Positions 8,329 to 14,238 of a stretch of 49,136 bases of DNA are shown here, one piece after another. The stretch is from positions 1 to 49,136 of the forward strand of contig NZ_BSDJ01000046.1 in assembly GCF_027925525.1 (NCBI RefSeq). Direction: 5' to 3'. A program made the position numbers and the translations under genes. How positions within the stretch are numbered: the first letter of the stretch is position 1; every line of letters starts with the position of its first letter. This stretch comes from Paenibacillus tyrphae. Its GTDB lineage: Bacteria; Bacillota; Bacilli; Paenibacillales; NBRC-103111. The notes under the pieces are model-generated. The model did not search any database. It had not been told where the DNA came from and saw nothing but the letters and a program-made list of their open reading frames with translations.

Positions 8329-8463
8329 ATGAGAACGCATAACGCATTCGAACAACTGTTACAGACCGAGCAAGGATCCGCTCATGATTCCTTTCATAAC
8401 CAACGCTTTTTACGTAGCTTTCGCGTACCTGTACGATGTTTGGGGCTTTTAGACCCGTCGTAA
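8329..8463 (+). CDS. Short leader ORF 1 (44 aa), Glu/Gln/His-rich
   Basis: A 44-codon ORF that starts with ATG 9 bp after GGGAGG and ends 17 bp before an intrinsic terminator. Residues 8-25 hold two Glu, four Gln, two His, one Asp and one Asn out of 18, and the C-terminal part is Arg-rich (FLRSFRVPVRCLGLLDPS). I recognise no family. Its place between promoter and terminator, its strong ribosome binding site and the amino acids it uses (Glu, Gln and Asp are decoded by the tRNAs encoded downstream) suggest a leader peptide for attenuation. A small functional protein cannot be excluded. Confidence 0.5.
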   Translation: MRTHNAFEQLLQTEQGSAHDSFHNQRFLRSFRVPVRCLGLLDPS

Positions 8464-8480
8464 TTGGAATTCGGTAGGTG

Positions 8481-8510
8481 AGGCTGCGAATCGTCGTAGC
8501 CTTTTTCTTT
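8481..8510 (+). terminator. Intrinsic terminator/attenuator T1
   Basis: AGGCTGCGA (8481-8489) pairs with TCGTAGCCT (8494-8502), with one mismatch, around a 4-nt loop, followed by TTTTTCTTTT. It lies after leader ORF 1 and before every main gene of the locus. Confidence 0.75.
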
Positions 8511-8586
8511 TGCCTTCGTGGCGGGAAAAAGGGACGAAGCGCAGCTTTTTTGTTTGCTTAAATTCGCGTGGAAGGAGAGAGTAGCG

Positions 8587-8703
8587 ATGACGAATCATGA
8601 TAAGATTGTCCATGTTCACGAGGTCCAATTTGAATTACAAACAAAATCCAGTAGTCTTGATTTGCTCCGAACCCCTCCTTCCCTGAAGGTCGGGCGATTC
8701 TGA
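8587..8703 (+). CDS. Short leader ORF 2 (38 aa)
   Basis: A 38-codon ORF preceded by GAAGGAGAG and starting ATG at 8587. The peptide begins MTNHDKIVHVHEVQFELQ and is rich in His, Asp, Lys, Glu and Gln in its first half. A perfect hairpin, CATACG/CGTATG (8704-8721), starts at its stop codon, and a terminator follows at 8739. No family is recognised. It repeats the leader ORF plus terminator arrangement of ORF 1, so a second attenuation unit is the most economical reading. Confidence 0.4.
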   Translation: MTNHDKIVHVHEVQFELQTKSSSLDLLRTPPSLKVGRF

Positions 8704-8738
8704 CATACGTTTTGGCGTATGCAAAATACGGAGATACA

Positions 8739-8766
8739 AGGCTGCCGGATCACGGCGGCTTTTCTT
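8739..8766 (+). terminator. Intrinsic terminator/attenuator T2
   Basis: AGGCTGCCG (8739-8747) pairs over 9 bp, including G-U pairs, with CGGCGGCTT (8753-8761) around a 5-nt loop, followed by a short T-rich tail. It stands between the second short ORF and the tRNA array. Confidence 0.65.
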
Positions 8767-8832
8767 ATGCCTTGGAGCGAATCGGGGCAAAAGAAGAGCG
8801 CGTGAGCTAGCAGTCTTTTTCATTGTTAACGC

Positions 8833-8909
8833 GGCGCATTAGGCAAGCGGTTAAGCCACACGACTTTCACTCGTGCACTCGGCGGGTTCGAATCCCCCAT
8901 GCGTCACCA
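8833..8909 (+). tRNA. tRNA-Glu (UUC)
   Basis: Cloverleaf read by hand. Acceptor GGCGCAT pairs with ATGCGTC (one G-U). The D-arm is GGC/GCC with an AAGCGGTTAA loop. The anticodon arm CACGA/TCGTG encloses CTTTCAC, giving anticodon UUC at 8866-8868. The T-arm has TTCGAAT but one C-C mismatch in its stem. Discriminator A is followed by an encoded CCA (8907-8909). The D-arm and anticodon loop match Bacillus tRNA-Glu. It is the first unit of a tight array, with 9 nt before the next. Confidence 0.85.
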
Positions 8910-8918
8910 TTTCATCAT

Positions 8919-8994
8919 GGATAGGATGTAGTCATAGAGGTTGCTGCTCTATTCGGCGACTGGCAGACCTGCGGGCCGTCCCCGCACCTATCCG
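8919..8994 (+). ncRNA. tRNA-like RNA inside the tRNA array
   Basis: A 76-nt unit placed 9 nt after tRNA-Glu and 8 nt before tRNA-Gln. GGATAGG (8919-8925) pairs perfectly with CCTATCC (8987-8993), the seven-base acceptor geometry, followed by G then TCCA. TGCGG/CCGCA (8970-8986) forms a 5-bp stem with a 7-nt loop where a T-arm would be, but the loop is GCCGTCC, not TTCGAAT. The middle does not fold as a standard anticodon arm. Instead ATAGAG-GTTGCTG-CTCTAT (8934-8952) makes a perfect 6-bp stem with a 7-nt loop that has U then UGC. It could be a degenerate tRNA, a tRNA mimic or decoy, or a dedicated small RNA. Confidence 0.55.
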
Positions 8995-9002
8995 TCCAAC
9001 TC

Positions 9003-9073
9003 AGGGGAATCGCCAAGTGGTAAGGCAGCGGCTTTTGAAGCCGCGAGCGGTGGTTCGAATCCATCTTCCCCTA
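9003..9073 (+). tRNA. tRNA-Gln (UUG), no encoded CCA
   Basis: Acceptor AGGGGAA pairs perfectly with TTCCCCT. The D-arm is GCC/GGC, the anticodon stem GCGGC/GCCGC, and loop TTTTGAA gives anticodon UUG at 9035-9037. The T-arm GGTGG/CCATC has loop TTCGAAT. Discriminator A73 is followed by TAC instead of CCA, so the 3' end must be added by a nucleotidyltransferase. In Bacillus-type genomes most tRNA genes encode CCA, so this is a small oddity. Confidence 0.85.
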
Positions 9074-9082
9074 TACCCACAT

Positions 9083-9156
9083 GGAGCTGTGGAGAAGCGG
9101 GAGTTCTCGCCGGTTCGTCAGACCGGAGGCCGCGGGTTCAAGTCCCGCCGGCTCCA
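9083..9156 (+). tRNA. tRNA-Asp (GUC) with C at position 33
   Basis: Acceptor GGAGCTG pairs with CGGCTCC (one G-U). The D-arm is GAGA/TCTC, and the anticodon stem CCGGT/ACCGG encloses TCGTCAG. By position the anticodon is GUC (9117-9119), but the nearly universal U33 is C. The T-arm GCGGG/CCCGC with TTCAAGT is perfect. After discriminator A comes ACCA, so CCA is displaced by one base and is not the normal encoded end. It may be a functional but divergent tRNA, or a tRNA-shaped decoy. Confidence 0.75.
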
Positions 9157-9209
9157 ACCAAATACATAACGAAAGGATGCCGTGTACGTTGTACAGGTGA
9201 CAAACAACC

Positions 9210-9785
9210 ATGAAGCGAACAAATCTTTTTTCCATGCACGATGACCTCATATTTCACAATGTGACAGAACGCCGCCTCTCCCTCGACGATGTGATCGAGC
9301 GGATGCTGCGGTTCATCTCTCAAGATCCGGCATCGCCGTATCAATTGATGATCGGTACCGACAGTCAGGTTCACCGCGGTCATACCAAATTTGTGACCGG
9401 TATTATTATCCGCCGTCCGGGCAAAGGCGCTTGGGCCTGTTACCGGCAGGTGGTGCTTCCCCGGGAGCTGACCTCCGTCAAAGAGAAGCTGACGATCGAA
9501 ACGTCGCTCTCGCAGGAGATAGCCTGTTATTTTGAGGGGGATGCGGTGAACCGGATGGAAGAGCTGCTGCTGCCCTATGTGTATCAAGGCGCTTCGCTCG
9601 AAGCGTTCATCGATATTGATGCGGGCACGGAGCCGGTCGTCAATAAGACGTCGCTATACGTTCAGGAGATGGTGGACCGGGTCGAAGCGATGGGAAGATA
9701 CGCCGCTCGGGTAAAGCCTGACTCGTACGCCGCCTCCGCCTATGCCAACCGGCATACGAAACGCCCAGCCAGCCTGGTTATGTGA
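9210..9785 (+). CDS. YkuK/DUF458-family RNase-H-fold protein
   Basis: A 191-residue protein recognised as the YkuK (DUF458) family by the run MIGTDSQVHRGHTKFVTGIII, where GTDSQ supplies the acidic residue of the first strand of an RNase-H-like fold, and by IDIDAGTEP and YVQEMVDRVEAMG later. The family is predicted to be an RNase-H-fold nuclease, but its substrate is not established. The ATG is 9 bp after AGGTGA and only 54 bp after the last tRNA. It probably shares the transcript with the tRNA array and with kptA 34 bp downstream, which suggests a role in RNA processing or turnover. Confidence 0.75.
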   Translation: MKRTNLFSMHDDLIFHNVTERRLSLDDVIERMLRFISQDPASPYQLMIGTDSQVHRGHTKFVTGIIIRRPGKGAWACYRQVVLPRELTSVKEKLTIETSLSQEIACYFEGDAVNRMEELLLPYVYQGASLEAFIDIDAGTEPVVNKTSLYVQEMVDRVEAMGRYAARVKPDSYAASAYANRHTKRPASLVM

Positions 9786-9819
9786 ACTTTTTAAATTTTT
9801 AAATAAGGAAGAGATCGAC

Positions 9820-10392
9820 ATGTTAAATGAAAAAACGGAAATTCGCTTAAGTAAATTTATGACCAAACTGTTAAGGCACGATCCCAAAGCGTTCGGGCTT
9901 ATCCTGGATCCAACGGACGGGTCGTGCGAACTGAAAGACATGATGCGCGCCATCCGGTCGCAGTCCAGATGGGCGTCGATTACGCTGCAGGATGTAGAGC
10001 AGGTCGTGCGCAATTCGGATAAGCAGCGCTTCGAAATCGCGAATGGCCGCATCCGCGCCCGATACGGGCACAGCTTCGAGAAGATTCGCTACGAGCCCGG
10101 CGACCCGCCAGAGACGCTGTATCATGGCACGAACCGTCATGCCGCGCCGGCAATTCTGCGGGAAGGCATCCGCCCGATGGGCCGTCAGTACGTGCATTTG
10201 TCCGAAGGGCTGCAGTTCGCCACATTGGCAGGCAGTCGCAGAGGGGAGCTTGTCATCCTGCGCGTGGACACGGCTAAAGCCCGCAGTATGGGCGTATCGT
10301 TTTATTTTGCGGGAAATGAAGTGTGGCTGGCCGACGAAGTGCCGGCGTCCTGCTGCGCCGTAGACGAGGGGAGAGGAGCGAGCAGACGATGA
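9820..10392 (+). CDS. kptA: RNA 2'-phosphotransferase (Tpt1/KptA family)
   Basis: A 190-residue enzyme that transfers an internal RNA 2'-phosphate to NAD+, giving ADP-ribose 1'',2''-cyclic phosphate. In eukaryotes this is the last step of tRNA splicing; in bacteria the physiological substrate is uncertain. The N-terminal winged-helix part has LSKFMTKLLRHDP with the conserved Arg-His near residues 19-20. The ADP-ribosyltransferase part has LYHGTNRHAAPAILREGI (about 98-115) and GRQYVHLS, then VWLADEVP. The start at 9820 is fixed by AAGGAAGAG; an upstream in-frame ATG lacks a ribosome binding site. It overlaps the next gene by ATGA. Placement directly behind tRNA genes is the notable point. Confidence 0.88.
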   Translation: MLNEKTEIRLSKFMTKLLRHDPKAFGLILDPTDGSCELKDMMRAIRSQSRWASITLQDVEQVVRNSDKQRFEIANGRIRARYGHSFEKIRYEPGDPPETLYHGTNRHAAPAILREGIRPMGRQYVHLSEGLQFATLAGSRRGELVILRVDTAKARSMGVSFYFAGNEVWLADEVPASCCAVDEGRGASRR

Positions 10393-11183
10393 AGAAGCCG
10401 TCGCTGATCGATATCGGAGTCAACTTGATGCACCGCTCGTTTCACCCGGACCGTGACCAGGTCGTCGCCCGGGCGGAAGCGGAGGGCGTCTCTCCGCTTA
10501 TTTTGACGGGGACGCATATGCGAAACAGCGAAGAAGCCGCGCGATATGCGGCCCGGTTCCCGGGCAAGCTGTACTCCACCGCAGGCATCCATCCGCACGA
10601 CGCCCGCAACTGCGGCCCGGACACGCTGGCACAGCTGCGGAAGCTGGCCGCGCTGCCTTCCGTCGTAGCGATCGGGGAATGCGGCTTGGACTACAACCGC
10701 GATTTCTCGCCGCGCGATGTGCAGCGAAAGTGGTTCGAAGCGCAGGTCATGCTGGCGTGCGAGCTGCGGATGCCGTTGTTCCTGCACGAGCGGGAGGCGC
10801 ATGCGGATTTCGTCCGCATCTTGAAGACGCATCTGCACCGGATTGACAGGGCGGTCGTCCACTGCTTCACCGGCAGCGCAAGCGAGCTGAAGACGTATCT
10901 CGATATGGGACTGTATATCGGGATTACGGGCTGGATTTGCGACGAGCGGCGGGGCAAGCATCTGCGGGAGCTAGTGCGGCGCATTCCGCTCGACCGGCTG
11001 ATGATCGAGACGGACGCCCCGTTCCTGACCCCGCGGGATCTGCCCGTCAAGCCGGCGGAAGGACGCAACGAGCCTGCGTTTCTGCCGCACATCTTGCAGG
11101 CTGTATCCGTATGTGTGGGCAAAAGCACGGAGGAAGTGGCCAAAGCGACGACGCAAGCAGCCAGACATGTTTTCGGGTTGTAA
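10389..11183 (+). CDS. TatD-family metal-dependent hydrolase
   Basis: A 264-residue TIM-barrel hydrolase. DIGVNLMHRSF holds the first strand, but the usual HxH of TatD (DxHxH) appears altered to NLMH. AGIHPHDA, IGECGLDYNR, FLHEREAH, VHCFTGS and IETDAPFLTPRD are the remaining metal and phosphate motifs. TatD proteins act as 3' exonucleases or deoxyribonucleases; E. coli TatD also processes RNA. The gene starts in an ATGA overlap with kptA, preceded by AGAGGAG, so the two are translationally coupled and TatD may trim or degrade ends in the same pathway. Confidence 0.85.
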   Translation: MKKPSLIDIGVNLMHRSFHPDRDQVVARAEAEGVSPLILTGTHMRNSEEAARYAARFPGKLYSTAGIHPHDARNCGPDTLAQLRKLAALPSVVAIGECGLDYNRDFSPRDVQRKWFEAQVMLACELRMPLFLHEREAHADFVRILKTHLHRIDRAVVHCFTGSASELKTYLDMGLYIGITGWICDERRGKHLRELVRRIPLDRLMIETDAPFLTPRDLPVKPAEGRNEPAFLPHILQAVSVCVGKSTEEVAKATTQAARHVFGL

Positions 11184-11280
11184 TTGTAACGGAGCGTCTT
11201 TCGGCCGCAGCAACCGGCAACCGGCAACCAAACCGGAGCCGGATCGGCGGCATTTGTTGCGCTGCAATCCAATTTGTAAA

Positions 11281-11318
11281 CAGGCGAACCGGCATACCGG
11301 ATTCGCTTGTTTTTTTTC
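11281..11318 (+). terminator. Terminator closing the tRNA/kptA/tatD operon
   Basis: CAGGCGAACCGG pairs with CCGGATTCGCTTG around CATA, followed by a run of eight T. This is a strong intrinsic terminator about 100 bp after the tatD stop. Confidence 0.85.
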
Positions 11319-11550
11319 TGGAGCCGTCCCTTCAACGCAACGGGTTAAATCGGCATGGGTGCAACCGTATCTTTCCGCTCCAGATTTGCAATCATTTCAT
11401 TCCAAGCAATCGGCTTGTTCGACAGGACAGCGTAATATCTTTTCGAAAATTTCACAATCAGATCTGTTGGCAGTTCCTTCCCATGATTGTTCACCGGAAG
11501 GAAACAAAGGTCGAGTCCAGTCACAGCTTCTCCATTTATTAGTATCCTCC

Positions 11551-11608
11551 AAGTAACTACCCCACGGCAAAGTGCCTACTTCCTAAAATGAAATGAAGGC
11601 TCTACAAT
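11551..11608 (+). promoter_or_regulatory. HxlR operator repeats and hxlAB promoter
   Basis: AGTAACTAC (11552-11560) and AGTGCCTAC (11571-11579) are direct repeats of AGTNNCTAC, 19 bp apart (about two helical turns). They lie directly upstream of a weak -35 (TTCCTA) and a -10 TACAAT (11603-11608). This geometry suits an activator that compensates for a poor -35. In B. subtilis HxlR activates hxlAB from two upstream sites. From 11319 to 11550 I see no gene. Confidence 0.6.
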
Positions 11609-11654
11609 GGGCTGTGTCGAACAACAACAATCATTTTGAAGGAGAGATCATCCT

Positions 11655-12287
11655 ATGGAGCTTCAATTGGCACTGGATCTTGTAGACATTCCCGGAGCAA
11701 AACAAGTGGTTGCGGAAGTGGCGGAGCATATAGATATCGTCGAAATCGGCACGCCGGTTGTCATTAACGAAGGATTGAGGGCGGTAAAGGAAATCAAAGA
11801 GGCATTTCCGGCTTTGCGCGTTTTGGCTGACCTGAAAATTATGGATGCAGGCGGGTACGAGGTCATGAAAGCATCCGAAGCGGGGGCGGATATTATTACT
11901 GTTCTGGGTGTCTCGGACGATTCGACAATTCGAGGGGCCGTCGAAGAAGCCAGAAAACAAAACAAAAAAATTATGGTCGACATGATCAACGTGAAGGACA
12001 TTGAAGGCAGGGCCAAAGAAATCGACGAGCTTGGCGTGGATTACATCTGTGTTCATTCCGGTTATGACCATCAGGCGGCAGGCAAAAACTCTTTTGAAGA
12101 GCTTATGGCGATCAAGCGTGTCGTCAAGCATGCGAAAACGGCGATTGCAGGCGGTATTAAGCTGAATACGCTGCCGGAAGTCATCAAGGCCAGCCCGGAC
12201 CTGGTTATTGTTGGCGGCGGCATTACCGGTCAAGAGGATAAGAAGGCAACTGCGGCTGAAATGAAACGATTGGTTCGTCAGGCCTAA
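11655..12287 (+). CDS. hxlA: 3-hexulose-6-phosphate synthase
   Basis: A 210-residue TIM-barrel enzyme of the orotidine-decarboxylase superfamily. It condenses formaldehyde with ribulose 5-phosphate to give 3-hexulose 6-phosphate, the first step of the ribulose-monophosphate pathway. Diagnostic stretches are MELQLALDLVDIPGA at the start, VLADLKIMDAGGYEVMKA (the DxKxxD metal and catalytic motif), VDYICVHSGYDHQA, and IVGGGITGQEDK near the phosphate site. AAGGAGAG precedes the ATG. It lies 5 bp from hxlB, forming an operon for detoxifying or assimilating formaldehyde, probably under HxlR control. Confidence 0.93.
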   Translation: MELQLALDLVDIPGAKQVVAEVAEHIDIVEIGTPVVINEGLRAVKEIKEAFPALRVLADLKIMDAGGYEVMKASEAGADIITVLGVSDDSTIRGAVEEARKQNKKIMVDMINVKDIEGRAKEIDELGVDYICVHSGYDHQAAGKNSFEELMAIKRVVKHAKTAIAGGIKLNTLPEVIKASPDLVIVGGGITGQEDKKATAAEMKRLVRQA

Positions 12288-12292
12288 TCGCC

Positions 12293-12850
12293 ATGCAAAC
12301 GATAAAATATGCATCCGAAATCGTGAAGGAACTTCATCGCTCGGTAGAACGGATTGTCGAAGAAGAAGCGGAAACATTGGCCGATATCATTTTGCAATCC
12401 AACAAGGTATTTGTGGCTGGCGCCGGAAGGTCGGGTTTAATGGGACGAGCTTTTGCCATGCGCCTGATGCATACCGGCATAAATGCCTATGTGGTCGGGG
12501 AAACGATAACTCCCGGCATCGGCAAGGACGATGTCCTGATCATCGGCACGGGCTCGGGGGAAACAAGGAGCTTGATCCCAATGGCCCAAAAAGCAAAAGG
12601 TCTGGGTGCATCCGTTGTTGCGGTCACGATTGCTCCCGAGTCGGCGATCGGAAGTTTGGCAGATGCTCTGGTGAAGCTGCCAGGATCGCCTAAAGATCAA
12701 GCAAGCGGCGGTCATACGACGATCCAGCCGATGGCTTCTTTGTTCGAACAAACATTATTGGTATTTTACGACGCTGTCATTCTTCGGATGATGGACAAAA
12801 CGGGACTGGACTCTGACCGGATGTACGGCAGACATGCCAACCTGGAGTAA
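12293..12850 (+). CDS. hxlB: 6-phospho-3-hexuloisomerase
   Basis: A 185-residue SIS-domain isomerase that converts 3-hexulose 6-phosphate to fructose 6-phosphate, the second step of formaldehyde fixation. The sugar-phosphate motifs are FVAGAGRSGLMGRAFAMRL and VLIIGTGSGETRSL, with the expected PGSPKDQ and QPMASLFEQ later. It starts 5 bp after hxlA, and the two are surely co-transcribed. Its length is normal for the family. Confidence 0.93.
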   Translation: MQTIKYASEIVKELHRSVERIVEEEAETLADIILQSNKVFVAGAGRSGLMGRAFAMRLMHTGINAYVVGETITPGIGKDDVLIIGTGSGETRSLIPMAQKAKGLGASVVAVTIAPESAIGSLADALVKLPGSPKDQASGGHTTIQPMASLFEQTLLVFYDAVILRMMDKTGLDSDRMYGRHANLE

Positions 12851-12868
12851 GTCGATCGCAAGTTACTT

Positions 12869-12901
12869 GAAAGTCCTCGCCGCTCTTGGTGAGGACTTTC
12901 A
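12869..12901 (+). terminator. Terminator of hxlAB
   Basis: AAGTCCTC (12871-12878) pairs perfectly with GAGGACTT (12891-12898) around a 12-nt loop, 20 bp after hxlB. The T-run is short, so the strength is uncertain. Confidence 0.6.
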
Positions 12902-13034
12902 TTCATACATGAAGCCACGGGAGGCTGGAACCTATGGATTCAGCGGACATACTGTAGAAAAAAGCAGTTGATGCATTCGAACCATGTACAAACTCATCGA
13001 CTCCTTTAGTTTCCGAATAGATGGTATATCCTTT

Positions 13035-13062
13035 TATCTATTGTAGTTACTTATGGTATACT
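13035..13062 (+). promoter_or_regulatory. hxlR promoter with HxlR-type site
   Basis: GTAGTTACTT (13043-13052) is the exact reverse complement of AAGTAACTAC upstream of hxlA. It sits in the spacer of a putative promoter with -10 TATACT (13057-13062), so HxlR binding here would affect its own transcription. Confidence 0.55.
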
Positions 13063-13082
13063 ATCGGGAGGAGGGGATGACG

Positions 13083-13466
13083 ATGGCGAACGAGGTAAGA
13101 GATCGAATCGATTTGATGACGATTAACTGCGAGAAGGAATTGACGCTGGCCGTGATCGGAGGCAAATGGAAATTAATCATTTTGTGGCATCTCGGGTTGA
13201 AAGGAACGAAACGGTTTAGCGAACTGAAAAAATTGATTCCCCACATTACGCAAAAAATGTTGACCAATCAGCTGCGCGAATTGGAAGAGGATCAGTTGGT
13301 TTTCCGTAAAGTATATCCCGAAGTTCCGCCCCGGGTCGAATATTCTTTGACGGAGCACGGTGAAAGCCTCGTACCTGTCTTGAAAATGATGTACAACTGG
13401 GGGAAAAATTACGGGGAACAAGTCATATGGAAAGACGGGCAGACTTGCCAAGAGACCGCATTATAG
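13083..13466 (+). CDS. hxlR: HxlR-family winged-helix regulator of formaldehyde fixation
   Basis: A 127-residue winged-helix DNA-binding protein. The family signature CEKELTLAVIGGKWKLIILW, with the conserved Cys after TIN, is followed by RFSELKKLIPHITQKMLTNQLRELEEDQLV (recognition helix) and RVEYSLTEHG (wing). In B. subtilis HxlR responds to formaldehyde and activates hxlAB; the conserved cysteine fits a formaldehyde-sensing role. The start at 13083 is chosen because AGGAGG (13069-13074) lies 8 bp upstream; the ATG at 13077 is too close to it. A shared 10-bp site links this gene with the hxlA promoter. Confidence 0.88.
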   Translation: MANEVRDRIDLMTINCEKELTLAVIGGKWKLIILWHLGLKGTKRFSELKKLIPHITQKMLTNQLRELEEDQLVFRKVYPEVPPRVEYSLTEHGESLVPVLKMMYNWGKNYGEQVIWKDGQTCQETAL

Positions 13467-13500
13467 TCGACCCTTGACACGTTGGCATAGTAGCAACGAC

Positions 13501-13545
13501 AACAAAAACCGTTTTCCCGATGAGTCGGGAGAACGGTTTTTGTTT
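13501..13545. terminator. Bidirectional terminator between hxlR and the SEC-C gene
   Basis: A long stem (AACAAAAACCGTT...TCCCGA with TCGGGA...AACGGTTTTTGTT) around TGAG, with T-runs on both strands. It serves both convergent genes. Confidence 0.88.
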
Positions 13546-13569
13546 TGTTCAGCATATCTTACGCACGGT

Positions 13570-14082
13570 CTATTTGCCGTTTTTCATCTGCTCGGCGAAC
13601 TCCGTAATTTTTTGCGCCCGCTGGGCGATCGAACCGGAGGATACGTTGTATTTGGCCGAAAGCGCCGATTGCGTCACTTCGGCAACGCCGTGCATGGAGC
13701 CGATGGCGTATTCCATAGCGGCGAGCATCACGTCCGCTTTGCGGATCTGCGGGCGTTCGTGGGACGCGTAAGCATGCCATAAGGCAACGGCTTCCGTAAT
13801 GCGCTGCCAATCGAAGGTTCCCACCATTTGTCCGGCTAATTGTTCGGCGACCGATTGATATATTTCTTGAGGCCAGTCCAGCACCTCAATAAGTGTCTGC
13901 ACGGTTTCCGCATTGAGAGACGGACCTTGATCCGTTGAAGGCCGGATGTTGGACGGCGAGCCGGTATTCGGCGCTGCCGCTTGGAGTTGAGGCGCTTCAC
14001 CGGTCAGAAGGCAGCAGTGCTTGTACTTCTTGCCGCTGCCGCAGGGACACGGCTCATTTCTTCCAATTTTTCGCAAGTTCAT
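13570..14082 (-). CDS. SEC-C motif protein with C-terminal helix-turn-helix-like region
   Basis: A 170-residue protein. The N-terminus is a zinc-binding SEC-C motif (GRNEPCPCGSGKKYKHCC, about residues 7-24), the type found at the end of SecA and in many small proteins. A Pro/Ser/Asn-rich linker follows, then an alpha-helical part. Near the C-terminus TQSALSAKYNVSSGSIAQRAQKI looks like a helix-turn-helix, so it could bind nucleic acid. The exact role is unknown. It is a single gene between two terminators, with a GGAAGTGG ribosome binding site. Confidence 0.75.
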   Translation of the reverse strand: MNLRKIGRNEPCPCGSGKKYKHCCLLTGEAPQLQAAAPNTGSPSNIRPSTDQGPSLNAETVQTLIEVLDWPQEIYQSVAEQLAGQMVGTFDWQRITEAVALWHAYASHERPQIRKADVMLAAMEYAIGSMHGVAEVTQSALSAKYNVSSGSIAQRAQKITEFAEQMKNGK

Positions 14083-14201
14083 TCCACTTCCATTTCTTCT
14101 GCCAAATTCACTCTGATGACATTATAGCCTTTGAAAGGAAAAATTCCAAGGCTTCGACACGATTCGACAACATTAAGAGGTAAATCCGGTGCTTTTTACG
14201 A

Positions 14202-14228
14202 GGAAAAAGCCTCCGCAGGGGAAGGCTT
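14202..14228 (-). terminator. Terminator of the PhoX-like gene
   Basis: On the minus strand AAGCCT/AGGCTT encloses a GC-rich loop and is followed by TTTTTCC, 11 bp beyond the stop codon. Confidence 0.75.
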
Positions 14229-14238
14229 GTTTTCCGTA

